Positions 53,830-64,000 of a stretch of DNA of 64,000 nt are shown one piece after another. Origin of the DNA: Peronospora farinosa. Its lineage: Eukaryota; Oomycota; Peronosporomycetes; Peronosporales; Peronosporaceae. The stretch is from the NCBI GenBank assembly GCA_947646735.1, contig CANTFK010000842.1, forward strand, positions 248,001 through 312,000. The letters run 5' to 3'. The notes under the pieces were generated by a model. The model was given only the letters and a program-made list of their open reading frames with translations. It did no database searches and was not told where the DNA came from. The stretch's first letter is position 1. The number at the start of each line of letters is the position of its first letter. The position numbers were made by a program, and so were the translations under genes.

Positions 53830-56800
53830 TTAACTTGTTTCTTCGATGGCGCTTTTTGTCTTCATCGTCTTGGGCAATAGGAAGTAGAAACTACTCATAC
53901 CAATTTGCACCAGATTTTTACTGCTTAGCACCACTGGAAGTGAAGAAAAACTAATTTCGCGGCCATTTACGAAAATCGGCGTTCGGAGACTCAAACACTC
54001 AATCACAAAATTGCCAAGACCAGCATCCCATGAGATCACAGCGTGCTGGGCTGGAATCGTGCTATCGTTTCCAATGTGGCAATCAACATTGTTATCAGCG
54101 AGGCCCTTGAGGGTGTCGAAACCCAGATTTTCGTACAATTGACACCACTGAGAGCTCATACGTCCAAGAATGACCAGTGGATCGATAACGTAGAACTGAA
54201 AATTCTCACCCTAAAGTTTCGGACACAAACTATCGTCAGTTTAAGTGTACGCAACCATGGTACCAAGCAGTCTATCGTACCTCCAACTTTGCATATCCGA
54301 GGGGCGAGCTATATGACTTTTCATCCTGCTGCTTGAGTTGAGCACTAATCATGGCATTCTGATAACTCGGTCGCTTAAACAGCCGATTAGCCTTTTGCTC
54401 CAACGCCGACGGCAAAATTACATGTTCTGCTGAAGACGAATGCTCGACCTTGACGTGAAAAGTGAGCACCTTGCTCGAGCTGAAGCGTGCAGCACAATCC
54501 ATACACACAAAAGCTAGTCGTGGCTTCACATAACGCTCCAATTCTTGAGCAACCGACAGCACTCCTGACTGACTTTCAATACCTAGTGACTTCGTTGTTG
54601 CTTCTAGCCGGTCCGACGAATCGGGGGCCTCATAGAACCCTGGAAAAGTACTGTCATTCAGACCGGTGTAAACCACGTTGCCTATCTCATCCACGTACTG
54701 AGCGTGACCGCCCTTTGCCTGGTTTAACATGACAGTCTTAGGGGCATTACATTTGCGATTTTTACATGTTTGCTTCCGAAGTCCAGGTCCCCCGTATTTC
54801 TTCATGTCAAGGCAATGGGGGCATTTCATACAGTCTGGTGCATGACACCCTTGACATTCTCCACATCGAACGACACGCGAACGCGCAGACGCAGATCGAG
54901 AACTCAAGTCGCTAAGAGATAAATGGTCGTCCAGAAGGGTGTCGCTCGTCGGCAATAACAAGTCACGTGGAGAGTCCACCGTAACGTCTGAATATCGAAA
55001 CGATTCATCATCCGAGCCACCGTTCCCGTACGTCGCGGTTGATACAGACTCCCCATCGCTTTCCGCTGAAGAGTACGCTACAAAGCCTTCGTCATCAAGC
55101 TCCGAGACCTTTACACTGCTGATACCGCCAACACGTTTTGTCTTGCGTTTCCTCTTTCGGGAAGCCAACCCCCATATCTTCGGGTTTAGGCACTTCCGGT
55201 ACTTACAAGACTGCTTTCGAAGTCCGGGTCCACCGTATTTTTTCATATCCTGACAGTGTCCACATTTCATACAGTCCTCGGCCAAGCATCCAGCGCATTT
55301 TCCGCAACGACCAATACGCTGGCGGGAGCCAGGTGTCCCATCGTTTCCACTTCGCTTCTTCAGATAATTATTCGGGGCATTGATGGTAAGCTGCGAATCC
55401 ACGAGACCAAACGCACCTTGTTGCAATTCCATCTTTCCCTGCCAACAAAAAACAAGCGCTTACGTGTCAACATCCAGCAATCCCCTCATGTTTCACACAC
55501 TCCCAAAATCAGTTTTGCATCTCACCTTCGCAGGGATGTGCCCGCTAGCGCGGTTACGAGTCTTTTTGCCTAGTACGCGCTTCACAGGCATCATGATTGA
55601 TGGTTGTATTGCCCTTACAATGCCTTGCCTATTCAGCATATCCAAAGTAGCCATTTCACCTTCGCAATTTTGCATAGTGTATGACTCCACCATCGACAAA
55701 AATGCAGCGCAAGCTTTCTCATTGGAGATAACCATAAAGGCCTTCACCATGCCACATATAGCACACACTTGGTCATTGTGAAAGGCTGCACCGTTCCATG
55801 CCTGTCTCAAGCAACAGTAAAACACATGTCAGTGAACACCAAGACCCATACACAGACCCGGTTCTATATAGAGCATACCAATAGCTTTCGCCGTGAACTA
55901 AACAGCTCAGGCACGAGAAAGTGTAATAATCTGCGCGCGTCAATCTCAAATCCGGGTTGACATAGCAACAAGCGTTGACGGCATCGAAGCGAAAGCAACT
56001 GTGACCAGATCGTCGCAATTTGGTCAGTGGCTTGTCGTGGAATGTCAATGATGCTGAGTTGACACTGTAGTGAGGTCACGACCAATATGTCTTCCATAAA
56101 AACTTCATAGCTGGTTAGAAGAACGTGCGCTGACAGATTTCGGCTTGAGAAATACTCATTGCTTAGCAATTGCAGCAAATTTTGGCGATCTTGCTTGCTT
56201 CCCCAATATGGGTACGATTGAATAAGCCGCTCAGATGACAATGCCTTTTCCCATTGTGCGAGGTCAGAACCAGCAGCCACGATAATGTGAAACGCTGAGG
56301 TGTTTTGACTTAATGCAATCTGGGCCAGAAAAGCACTGACCTAGTACACAAACACACGAAAAACTATTAGACAAGCGCGGTCACTTATCCCTTGCATGCG
56401 TAGTGTCAATCTACCTGTAAACGCTCCTTGTGAAAATTATCACCGCCAACAATAATTCCATTCGATCCTTGTTTATACGCAACAAACAGATCTTCGATAC
56501 CTTCTTGAACATTCACTTCAGGTGACGGCAAAGCCTCTGCTAAATTCGACTTCATGCTAGAAGCTCTCACTTGATTTACTAGCGCTGTCCAACCGCCTAC
56601 GCCAGTTGTGATCGCAGAATCCTGTTGAAATGGATTCGTGCGAGCATTTGCCGGTGCCACTGTAGGTTCGTTGGAAGTCGGTGGCAAATAGTCTCGATAA
56701 CTATCAGCGTGAGACCTAACAGCAAACAGAGTCAGCTAATACTTTGCTAACACACAAAGCAATTCGCACAACCTCACCTTTTCCATTCGTCATCGAAATC

Positions 56801-57976
56801 CATGAGAGCTCGCTGGTGGTCCTGATAAAGCTGCAAGCCGGTTATCCGAGCGAGATCACTCACATCGGACGACCCATTGTTTGAGCATTCTCTTCTGAGT
56901 AATCGGAAGCAATACGCTTCAAGTTCTGCAATGAGGAATTCATTGAGAAAGAGATGGTCGGCTCGCTCCGTTCTTGCTTCTTCAATAATTTCAGGCTTCA
57001 TCACTTCATCGCGTGGTTCCCTTTTAGCTTCAGGAGTTGAGACAAATCCATCCTCACTTGAGGTTCGATTAGGTGCTGACATCGGTGACTGTGGTGGCGT
57101 TGCATTTGTTGCTGACTGTGCGGAAAATGACGCTAATGCCTTAATCTGCTCCTCACCACCACCGGTCAATTGTTTGCCTTCTAACCCAGAATCCACTGGA
57201 ATGGCAGTGGGGCTCACTACAAGTTGGGTCAAAGGCGATGCTGTACAAACGTCAGCGTTCACGATGACACTACTAATTGAATGATGGTGTTTTGTCTCCT
57301 TCTGGTCATTGCTTCCCAAATCCTGCTTTATGGTTGAAAGACACATGCCTTTTAGAGTCCCGACTTGCCTGTAGGCATAAACCATACAATGCATACAACA
57401 GTGAGTACACGTCCATAACATATTAACACTCAGCCCTCGTCGAAACAGCAAACTCACGGAGCACACTTGTCTTTTTCCTCACTCTGGCAGAACGCAACAT
57501 TCACACCCGTCAGTATTCTACCAATTCAACTGATACCAGCAGACGCGTAACTCAACCAACCTTAATCACCAATACATCGTCCATATCTCCTGAACCAATA
57601 GTCTTCTCATCATCTCCAGTGCTACAGTCCAGCAACATGCAGAATAATCAGCAACTCCATTGAAATTCAAGCTACAGCACAGAGCCAAAAGGTTTATGTC
57701 CAAGTACCCCAACTTGTCCTCATGTCGGACCACAGAATCCTCTTCTGTCTTTACTGTCGGATGCACCAACAACGTCGTATTGCACGTCTTCTTCAGTGCT
57801 TTGTGCACTAATTCGTCCGATTTATCGGGCGGCGAGTCGTACTCACGACCAGTCGGAATGTCCATCAAAGACGTGCCCAATCTTGCACGTGCCTTTATTA
57901 TCTTCATACGCACAAGTTCCATCTCTTTATCACTGGACGTCTCCTCTGTCTGCATCCTTCTTTCTTCTTTCTCCAT
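53830..57976 (-). CDS. Fusion protein: degenerate INO80/SNF2-like ATPase lobe, two CXXC fingers, C2H2-like finger, Fhl1-type FHA
   Basis: Nine exons (57976-57708, 57621-57561, 57483-57458, 57368-56778, 56715-56415, 56340-55879, 55801-55526, 55438-54281 and 54210-53830) join in phase to 1174 residues. Residues about 385-565 follow the SNF2 N-lobe of INO80: AYKQGSNGIIVGGDNFHKERL where helicase motif I should be, SAFLAQIA, AHVLLTSYEVFMED, LSIIDIPRQATD in place of DEAQ, and RCRQRLLLCQP then RRLLHFLVPELF. The P-loop Gly-Lys-Thr and the DE box are gone and no C-lobe follows. CXXC zinc fingers at about 706-752 and 853-896 keep all cysteines and KYGGPGLRKQ, and a C-x2-C...H-x4-H finger lies near 974-995. 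The FHA is at 1049-1160 (LEGENFQFYVIDPLVILGR, IPAQHAVI, FYFLLP). Likely nuclear, with CpG-type DNA and chromatin binding; no ATPase activity is expected. Confidence 0.85.
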
Positions 57977-58231
57977 CGTTCTACTCCATAGAATTCAATA
58001 ATGAGTGTCATTTCTATGCAACGTTATAGTACGAAACGTGTGTAGAATAAAAGCATGCAAACCTAGAGACACTCGTCGTCATAGCGAGCGAGATTAGACT
58101 TGATCTATTGGCTGGATACTGGACCCTTGAATTGCGTGAAACTGGTGTGCAGTCTGCCACACGATCGATACACCAAACTCGAATGATGTGGTGCACACGA
58201 AACTTTATTGGCTAATAATCAAGTGGAAGCC
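57977..58231. promoter_or_regulatory. Head-to-head promoter region of the fusion gene and the NO66-type gene
   Basis: Start codons of two chromatin- or ribosome-related proteins point away from each other with 255 bp between them, or 231 bp if the upstream ATG at 58208 is used. No defined factor site was recognised. Confidence 0.5.
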
Positions 58232-59881
58232 ATGAGCCGGACCAAGAAGAGCGCGCGTCGAGGCACCCGCAGAGACGAAACTACAGCTGATTCGAACAAG
58301 AAACAAAGGAAGGAGGTGACTAAAACTGTAACCTCAAGTACAAAAACATTTGTGGCTGTAAATGATGCTGAAGGAAGTCACCAGTGGGCCGAGAATACAC
58401 TGACGAAGCTGCTGGGTGGCATGTCATTGGACACGTTTGAATCCAAATACTTTGAAAAGAAGCCGTTGCACGTACGTAAAGTGGACAAGAGCGTGCTATT
58501 TAGTAGTGGTCTTTTCTCACGCAAGAAGATGCTCAAGATCATGGAAAAAGAGCCGCGTAGCATGAGCTTTGGCAAAGATTTGATGGTCTGTCGATACATT
58601 AATTCAGAGCGTGAGAATTTTGATGGTGAAGACTCTAATGGACATGCAACGAGTCGACAAGTGGCTAATCTATTGGATAGAGGTTTCAGCTGCCAATTCT
58701 ATCAGCCGCAACGTTATGTGGATGGACTTTATGAGATTAATGCAGCTTTTGAAGAGGTTTTTGGTGGTCTGGCTGGTGCTAGTGCATACTTGACACCTGC
58801 CAACTCGCAGGCATTGGCACCGCATTACGATGATGTCGAAGTGTTTGTACTACAGACACAGGGGTGTAAAAAGTGGAAGCTTTACCATCCATTAGTCGAG
58901 CTGGCGGGTGAACATAGCTCGGATCTCGCGGTCGATCAGCTTGGTGAACCATGGATGGAGCTGACTGTGGAGGAAGGTGACCTACTGTACTTCCCGCGTG
59001 GCGTTGTGCACCAGGCGTGTACAGACAAGGAACACTTTTCCACGCATGTGACAATCTCTGTGTACCAACACAACACGTGGGCTAATTTCTTGGAGGTGGC
59101 GCTGCCCCGCGTCATCCGTCAAGCCTTTGACTCGGACATCGCGTTCCGTAAGGGGCTCCCTTTTAGATACCTGAGCTACATGGGAACGCAGTTTCCACCG
59201 GACTCTGCGAAGGCAAAGGGTTTTACAGCAACTTTCAAGAAACTAGTGGGCCAACTTGCTGCACATATAGGCGACAAGGACATACAGGAGGCTTCTGATG
59301 TGGCTGCGCTGGATATGCTAGCCAACCGCCTTCCACCACCTCGTGAGACAAATGCTGACAAGTCTGGTCCTAGCCCACTTGATAAAAATGTTGTCATTCG
59401 CTTCAAAAACCGCTCGCATATCCGCTTGTCGATGGGTGAAGATGAGACGAAGGAGGCTTTTGTTGCAGTCTACTACTCGCAGCACAACTGCAGGCGGCAT
59501 CACATGGGTCTATGCACATGCGACGGCGGGGACGAGGATCGCAAGGAGGACGCTGAAGACGACGACAGTGATGATGCTGACGAGAATGCAGAAAGTGATA
59601 GTGCTGACAGAGATCCGGATGATGACGGTGGCAACGAGAGCGACGATGAGGAAGACGACCTGGTCTCAGCTTTCGGACAGTTGCCTCCTCAACCGAAGAG
59701 CATCGTGTTCCCAGGAGACCTGGCACCCGCACTAATGAAGCTGTACGCGTTGTCTGCTTCCACCACGCATGGTGCACCAATCGACGAGCTGGCTGAAGTT
59801 GCCAGCAATGAGGCAGCAGTGCATGGAATGCTCCTCCGTTTGTGGTCCGAAGACCTCTTAGATGTTTCCCCGCAATTGTAA
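58232..59881 (+). CDS. JmjC ribosomal oxygenase, NO66/MINA type
   Basis: 549 residues from the Met of MSRTKKSARRGTRRDET; another in-frame ATG lies 24 bp upstream. The basic N-terminus suits nucleolar location. GGMSLDTFESKYFEKKPLHV opens the JmjC domain. Iron ligands are H198 and D200 (LAPHYDDVEVFVLQ) and H260 (FPRGVVHQA), with the oxoglutarate-binding W-K-L-Y block between. A dimerisation region follows, then an acidic Asp/Glu/Ser insert (about 445-485) and a C-terminal winged-helix part (APIDELAEVASNEAAVHGML). These enzymes hydroxylate histidine in ribosomal proteins; histone demethylation has also been reported for NO66. Confidence 0.9.
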   Translation: MSRTKKSARRGTRRDETTADSNKKQRKEVTKTVTSSTKTFVAVNDAEGSHQWAENTLTKLLGGMSLDTFESKYFEKKPLHVRKVDKSVLFSSGLFSRKKMLKIMEKEPRSMSFGKDLMVCRYINSERENFDGEDSNGHATSRQVANLLDRGFSCQFYQPQRYVDGLYEINAAFEEVFGGLAGASAYLTPANSQALAPHYDDVEVFVLQTQGCKKWKLYHPLVELAGEHSSDLAVDQLGEPWMELTVEEGDLLYFPRGVVHQACTDKEHFSTHVTISVYQHNTWANFLEVALPRVIRQAFDSDIAFRKGLPFRYLSYMGTQFPPDSAKAKGFTATFKKLVGQLAAHIGDKDIQEASDVAALDMLANRLPPPRETNADKSGPSPLDKNVVIRFKNRSHIRLSMGEDETKEAFVAVYYSQHNCRRHHMGLCTCDGGDEDRKEDAEDDDSDDADENAESDSADRDPDDDGGNESDDEEDDLVSAFGQLPPQPKSIVFPGDLAPALMKLYALSASTTHGAPIDELAEVASNEAAVHGMLLRLWSEDLLDVSPQL

Positions 59882-60113
59882 TAGATGCAGTTAAGGCGCA
59901 GATCAACCACAAACAATGTCCATTTTGTCGAGATGAAGTATAGTGATGGCACGCATCTACCATAGCCTCGCTAATCGTGCTGCTACTCCTTTTACCCCTA
60001 CTTCTCTCGTCACAACGTACGCAACTGCTCCTCTCCATGAGTTGTATCACGATATATTCCACTCGCCTGATGGACATGACTGCCGGAACCCGCCGACGAT
60101 GAAAGCAGGCGTC

Positions 60114-63100
60114 TTATCTAATGCAGTCCATGATGGTTTGACTGATTTCCTCCGCCTCCGAACGCACTGCCATCTGCACAAATGTAAGACAGGTGGGAGT
60201 AAAAATGAGTCGCAGAGCGATAATTTCACGATTTGCGAAACGTACCTGCAGAATCATGCTGCCGCTTTGTTCATCCAGCGATATTCTTGACTTCACCAGC
60301 ACTTTGACGCCGCCAACAAACACGCCTGATAGCAGAAGAATATGTGCCTTGGCTTTAGGCTGTGGCACGGCCGTGTTCTCACAAAGCTGCATGCCGAGGT
60401 TTTCGATGACAGCTGCCACAGCCTCGACAAGGCTTTTGTACTTCAGGCCATAACTTCCCTTCACCTCGGCACCGTCACCAACGTGTTCCCACGCCGAGCG
60501 GAAGTCGTTTACAGAAACCTTGGCCATCAAGTCCGATGCACCGATTTCAATCTCCTCCATCGGGTACTCCTCATCAAAACCATCGTCTTCAACCTCGCCA
60601 GACGATGGATTCACCTCATGTACCTTAAACCTTAACTACTCCGCGCAATGGATATAAAGTAAATAATAGCAAAGTAGCAGTAGTACGAAGTGATCCATTA
60701 GCAGACGTACCTCAACGTTGGCAAGTTGGACGATAGGGTAAACACCGTCTCCAGTGTACTGCAAGCAAATGTAGCACGAGCCCGTCTTGCCGTACGCTAG
60801 CTTGTCCAGAGAGACAACCGAGTGCACCTGCCACACGTCTTCCGGCTCCATCACAAAGCCGACGGTCACGTTCGTGAGAAGCTGGTCGCTCACCGTGTTG
60901 ACCACCTTAAACTGTCACGAGACGCAAAAAATGGCGTCAGAAACAAATCCCTCACAATACATCGACGTGTACATACATACCTGGAGTACAATGTGCTGGG
61001 CGAACACGTGCTTCGTGCAAGTGACAACGTATTCGGTTTCGGCTTCCGTCAATTCCAGCCGCTTCGATGACCGGAAAAGCGCACCTAGCTCAGCAAACTC
61101 GGGAATCTATAACAGCCGGGCAAAAAAATTGTAAAAATCTACCCTGCGGATGCTGAAATGGAAACCAAAAGACGTACCGTGTACAACTCCTTTGCAACGT
61201 CTTGAGGCTCAGGTGCAGCATCGGCCTGGATGGTTTCATCGTCATCTTCGATGTCAGCCGTGTTTGCATCGGTATCATCTTCGACGACTTCAACGTGTGG
61301 CAGGGCTTCAAAGGTAAGTGGGCCATCCAAAGGGCGCAGTTCATACTGGTCAATAGATTTCTGAAGCGCCGCGACACTCATCGGAAAGTCTTCAACAAGC
61401 AGAGTGCGGCTGGTCACCTCATCACCCTCCAGGACGGCAAGGTACATTGTAGCCCGGTCGCGAACTTCGTCATCATCATCAAGTTTACAGCACTGCAGAA
61501 GAGACGACACACTAGGCCGGAGCGATCCTACTCTCACTGCAAACTGAGCTAGGGCTGAAACTGCCGAAGCGCGCACGGGGGCATTTTCAAGTATGACACG
61601 GTTGCGGATGAAACGAATGTATCGCGCCGGTGCCGACGTGGTTGGACCCTTCTGCCCCAGAACGCGCAAAATCTTGGTAGATAGCTGCGTGAATTCACAG
61701 TCCTCGATGAACTCACACAAATGAAGAAGAGCAGTCTCCTTGCACTCCTGAATGCGGTCGATTAAGAACAAAATAGCGTCTGTAATCGTCTTCTTGAATT
61801 CGTATCCACCCTCCTCGCGGAGAAAGTTGGCCAGGAAGTTTAGCAATACCCGGTGCTTCTGAGGATACTTTATGCACAAGTTTTTGATGGCCTCTACCAC
61901 CACAATCTTAAACTCATCGGCAATGTCACCCATGAACGTGGAGATTTGTTTCATTAGACGATCCACGCTTGATTCGGCACCTGTTACATTTCAGGCACGA
62001 CAAACAAAACAGTTCAGTTAGTTGAATAGCGAGCGGGTTGTAATTCCACCTATGTCTTTTGCAAGCGTAAAAACGCCACCACTGCGTAGTCTGACAGATG
62101 CAAAATTGTTGCCCGATTGCTGTGAGCAAACACCTACCAGTTTTCAAGAGAGTAGTGATCGCCAGCGTAGCAATGGATCTGTTGGAGTCCGATATAAGTG
62201 TTTCCATGTCTTCATTGCAGCGCGTCACAAGCATGGGCTGCGTTAACGCCACCTGACTGAGTGTCCGCACAGCAGCAAAGCGAAGCGTAGGTTTTGACGA
62301 TCCCAAGAACAACTGTAGTACGACGATTGCTTGCGTTAGGTCACGCGCATCCACAGGCAGGGCGCACATTGCCTTTGCAGCTTCATAGATAACCATCTAC
62401 CACAGCGATCACGACAACATAGCTACGATTAAAATCTTTGACCGATATAACAACATGGATGAACAACAGTATGGTTTTTCCATTTACGGATCCTCGCATT
62501 TCGTACCTCATCCTTCTGCCTGAGCATCTTTTGTAGAAACCCATACAGCGGTGTTGTATCCTGGCCATTCGCGTTCTCACGCAGTAGGGCTGCCGTGTAA
62601 CGGATCAACAAGCACGTCGCGAGACTAGAGCGCAAGTTGGTCTTCTGGAGCTGGTTGATGAACTTCGATACTGCGAGCTTATCGTGCTGCCGGATCTGAT
62701 AAAGAAGTGAAACGCCGTGGTATTGGACCATGTCGTGAGTGGAGTTTACGGCCTCCTGCACCTCGTTCACCCAGCGACGCACGATCTCTGAATTGTTCTG
62801 AATCAGATGAATACCAGCAACCAGCGCTGAGCTAGCAACCAGAGCGTTACGATCTACAATTGCCTGCTTGATGTATCGCTCGATAGCATTCAACATGGAT
62901 CCCTATTATTTCCACCCATAGCATTGCACCATGGGTCAGTTGCTGCAACAGGTCTACTATACATGCAGCTTGTACGTACATCAATGATCCGACAGAGTAC
63001 TCGGATAGCGTTGGCGCGGTACAGATCCACGTTCGAGCTCATATCCTTGGTTAGACTCTGGGTTACAATGATCACCTAAGTGTAACCCACCCACCACATA

Positions 63101-63691
63101 AATCAACCGTCAGCGTATCGTAGCAGCAGTAGATAGTAGTCCTATGTACGTACCTCATCGGCAGCAGTAGCTTCAGCCACCTCCTTAATGAACAAATACA
63201 TCATACGACGCAAATTGGCATCTTTTGACTGAAAAAGTTTCGTGACACCAAAGAAGACGGCGGTCGTCTCAGCACTAGTAAAAGGCTCTCCTTGTGTGAG
63301 AATATGCAGCAGTTTCGTAATCAGCTGACAGCACTTTTTAGGGTGGCGTGTCACCATGTTGGCATCGGAAAAGATCTTGGTCTCCTGCAGCACCGTGGCC
63401 TTGTCCAGGCCCTGGAATGGCGATACTTTAGCAATTACAAATGATGAAGAAAAGTATAGCAGTCAGTTGTATACAATAAAGAACGTTAGCGTCCAAAGAG
63501 GAGGGAAATCCCTCGACTTAAAGCCTTCAAAAGACGATCTTTCTCGCGCACGTCGTACCCAAGTCTTCCTCGTCGTTCTTAAACTTCTCTTTAATGTCAG
63601 CCATAACAGACGAGATAGTCATTGTCGATGTACTCCGTCCAGAGTCACTCTCAGTCCCGTACGTGTCCTGACTCGCTCCCAATTTCATCAT
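60114..63691 (-). CDS. COPG: Coatomer subunit gamma (gamma-COP)
   Basis: Ten exons (63691-63559, 63425-63154, 63075-62980, 62902-62507, 62396-62138, 61980-61178, 61106-60981, 60911-60711, 60635-60246 and 60173-60114) join in phase to 911 residues. The start gives [20 protein letters not shown], the conserved gamma-COP opening. HEAT/armadillo adaptin repeats run to about 570 ([19 protein letters not shown]). An acidic linker and the appendage domain follow ([53 protein letters not shown]). It is a COPI coat component in Golgi-to-ER traffic. The last intron (72 bp) has no stop and keeps frame, so its retention would add 24 residues. Confidence 0.95.
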
Positions 63692-64000
63692 TAAATCCCT
63701 CCTCAGTCGCTTCTCACTTGTCTTTTGTATTGGAAATCAAGCTCGAGTCATTAGCCGCGTGGCTCATGATGATGCCTTTTTTATGTAGTACCATATGGAT
63801 TCCTAATGTAGGATCTAGTTTAGGTGGACAACACAAAAGACGTTGTTTGGTTTTGCATCTACCCAATCAACAGTAAGAAGATTCTGTTCCACCAATCCGC
63901 TTTCACCAAGCGAGCCTGAAGGAAAAGATGCCAGCATTTCGAGACACAGTATCTTCGTAAGAATGGCGCGGGAAAACGGAGGTGTAGCGCTGGAAGAAGA
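63692..64000. other. Upstream region of gamma-COP; possible start of a plus-strand gene at the edge
   Basis: A plus-strand ATG at 63963 opens a frame (MARENGGVALEE) running off the window. Twelve residues are too few to identify. If real it would form a third head-to-head pair, with gamma-COP. Confidence 0.25.

Noticed and set aside
1..64000. RXLR or Crinkler effector genes, expected in pathogenic oomycetes
   Set aside because: No frame with a signal peptide followed by RXLR-EER or LFLAK-type motifs was seen. The only secreted candidate recognised is the GH81 enzyme.
1..64000. tRNA or rRNA genes
   Set aside because: No cloverleaf-like segment with A/B boxes or rRNA-like stretch was recognised by eye; a covariance-model scan would be decisive.

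Overview
The window looks like nuclear DNA of an oomycete, probably a Peronosporales species (Phytophthora or a downy mildew). The evidence is short GT-AG introns of about 50-110 bp in otherwise compact genes, an M96 mating-specific-family gene, a GH81 glucanase with a degenerate paralogue, a fused lysine-ketoglutarate reductase/saccharopine dehydrogenase, and a gene-dense block next to a Ty3/gypsy-rich block. The species cannot be named from sequence alone.

Positions 1-16,200 are repeat territory. A plus-strand Ty3/gypsy element enters from the left edge: RNase H, integrase, an inserted segment, a chromodomain, then a polypurine tract and a 342-bp LTR at 4578-4919. A second, heavily frameshifted gypsy element lies in the opposite orientation (gag near 11.5 kb, chromodomain near 5.7 kb). 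Beyond it are a 25-27-bp tandem array, a perfect 27-bp hairpin, a second LTR (13151-13491), a LINE reverse-transcriptase fragment and other decayed sequence.

Positions 16,200-64,000 are gene-rich. In order they hold a GH81 glucanase (+), an AGC-kinase pseudogene (+), DNA ligase IV (-), a multi-pass membrane protein (+), a family-X DNA polymerase with BRCT (+), a seven-helix-type membrane protein (+), an M96/START-like protein (-), a two-helix membrane protein (+), GPI8 (-), the TFIIH p62/TFB1 subunit (+), a family-16-type methyltransferase (+), an ABHD4/5-type hydrolase (-), a DYW-like deaminase-fold protein (-), LKR/SDH (+), a GH81 pseudogene (+), a stand-alone voltage-sensor-like protein (+), a YIPF protein (-), a divergent Hsp70 (-), a fusion protein (-), a NO66-type oxygenase (+) and gamma-COP (-). 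For the multi-exon genes I built exon joins whose phases close and whose translations read through into recognisable families.

Three points stand out. (1) The 53830-57976 gene reads as one 1174-residue protein. It joins a catalytically degenerate INO80/SNF2-like ATPase lobe, two CXXC zinc fingers, a C2H2-like finger and an Fhl1-type FHA domain, and it is head-to-head with a JmjC oxygenase. (2) DNA ligase IV and a BRCT-bearing family-X polymerase, partners in non-homologous end joining, lie 1.5 kb apart. (3) There is a stand-alone DYW-like deaminase domain with no PPR repeats. Housekeeping genes form two tight head-to-head pairs (GPI8/TFB1 and fusion/NO66) that probably share promoters.
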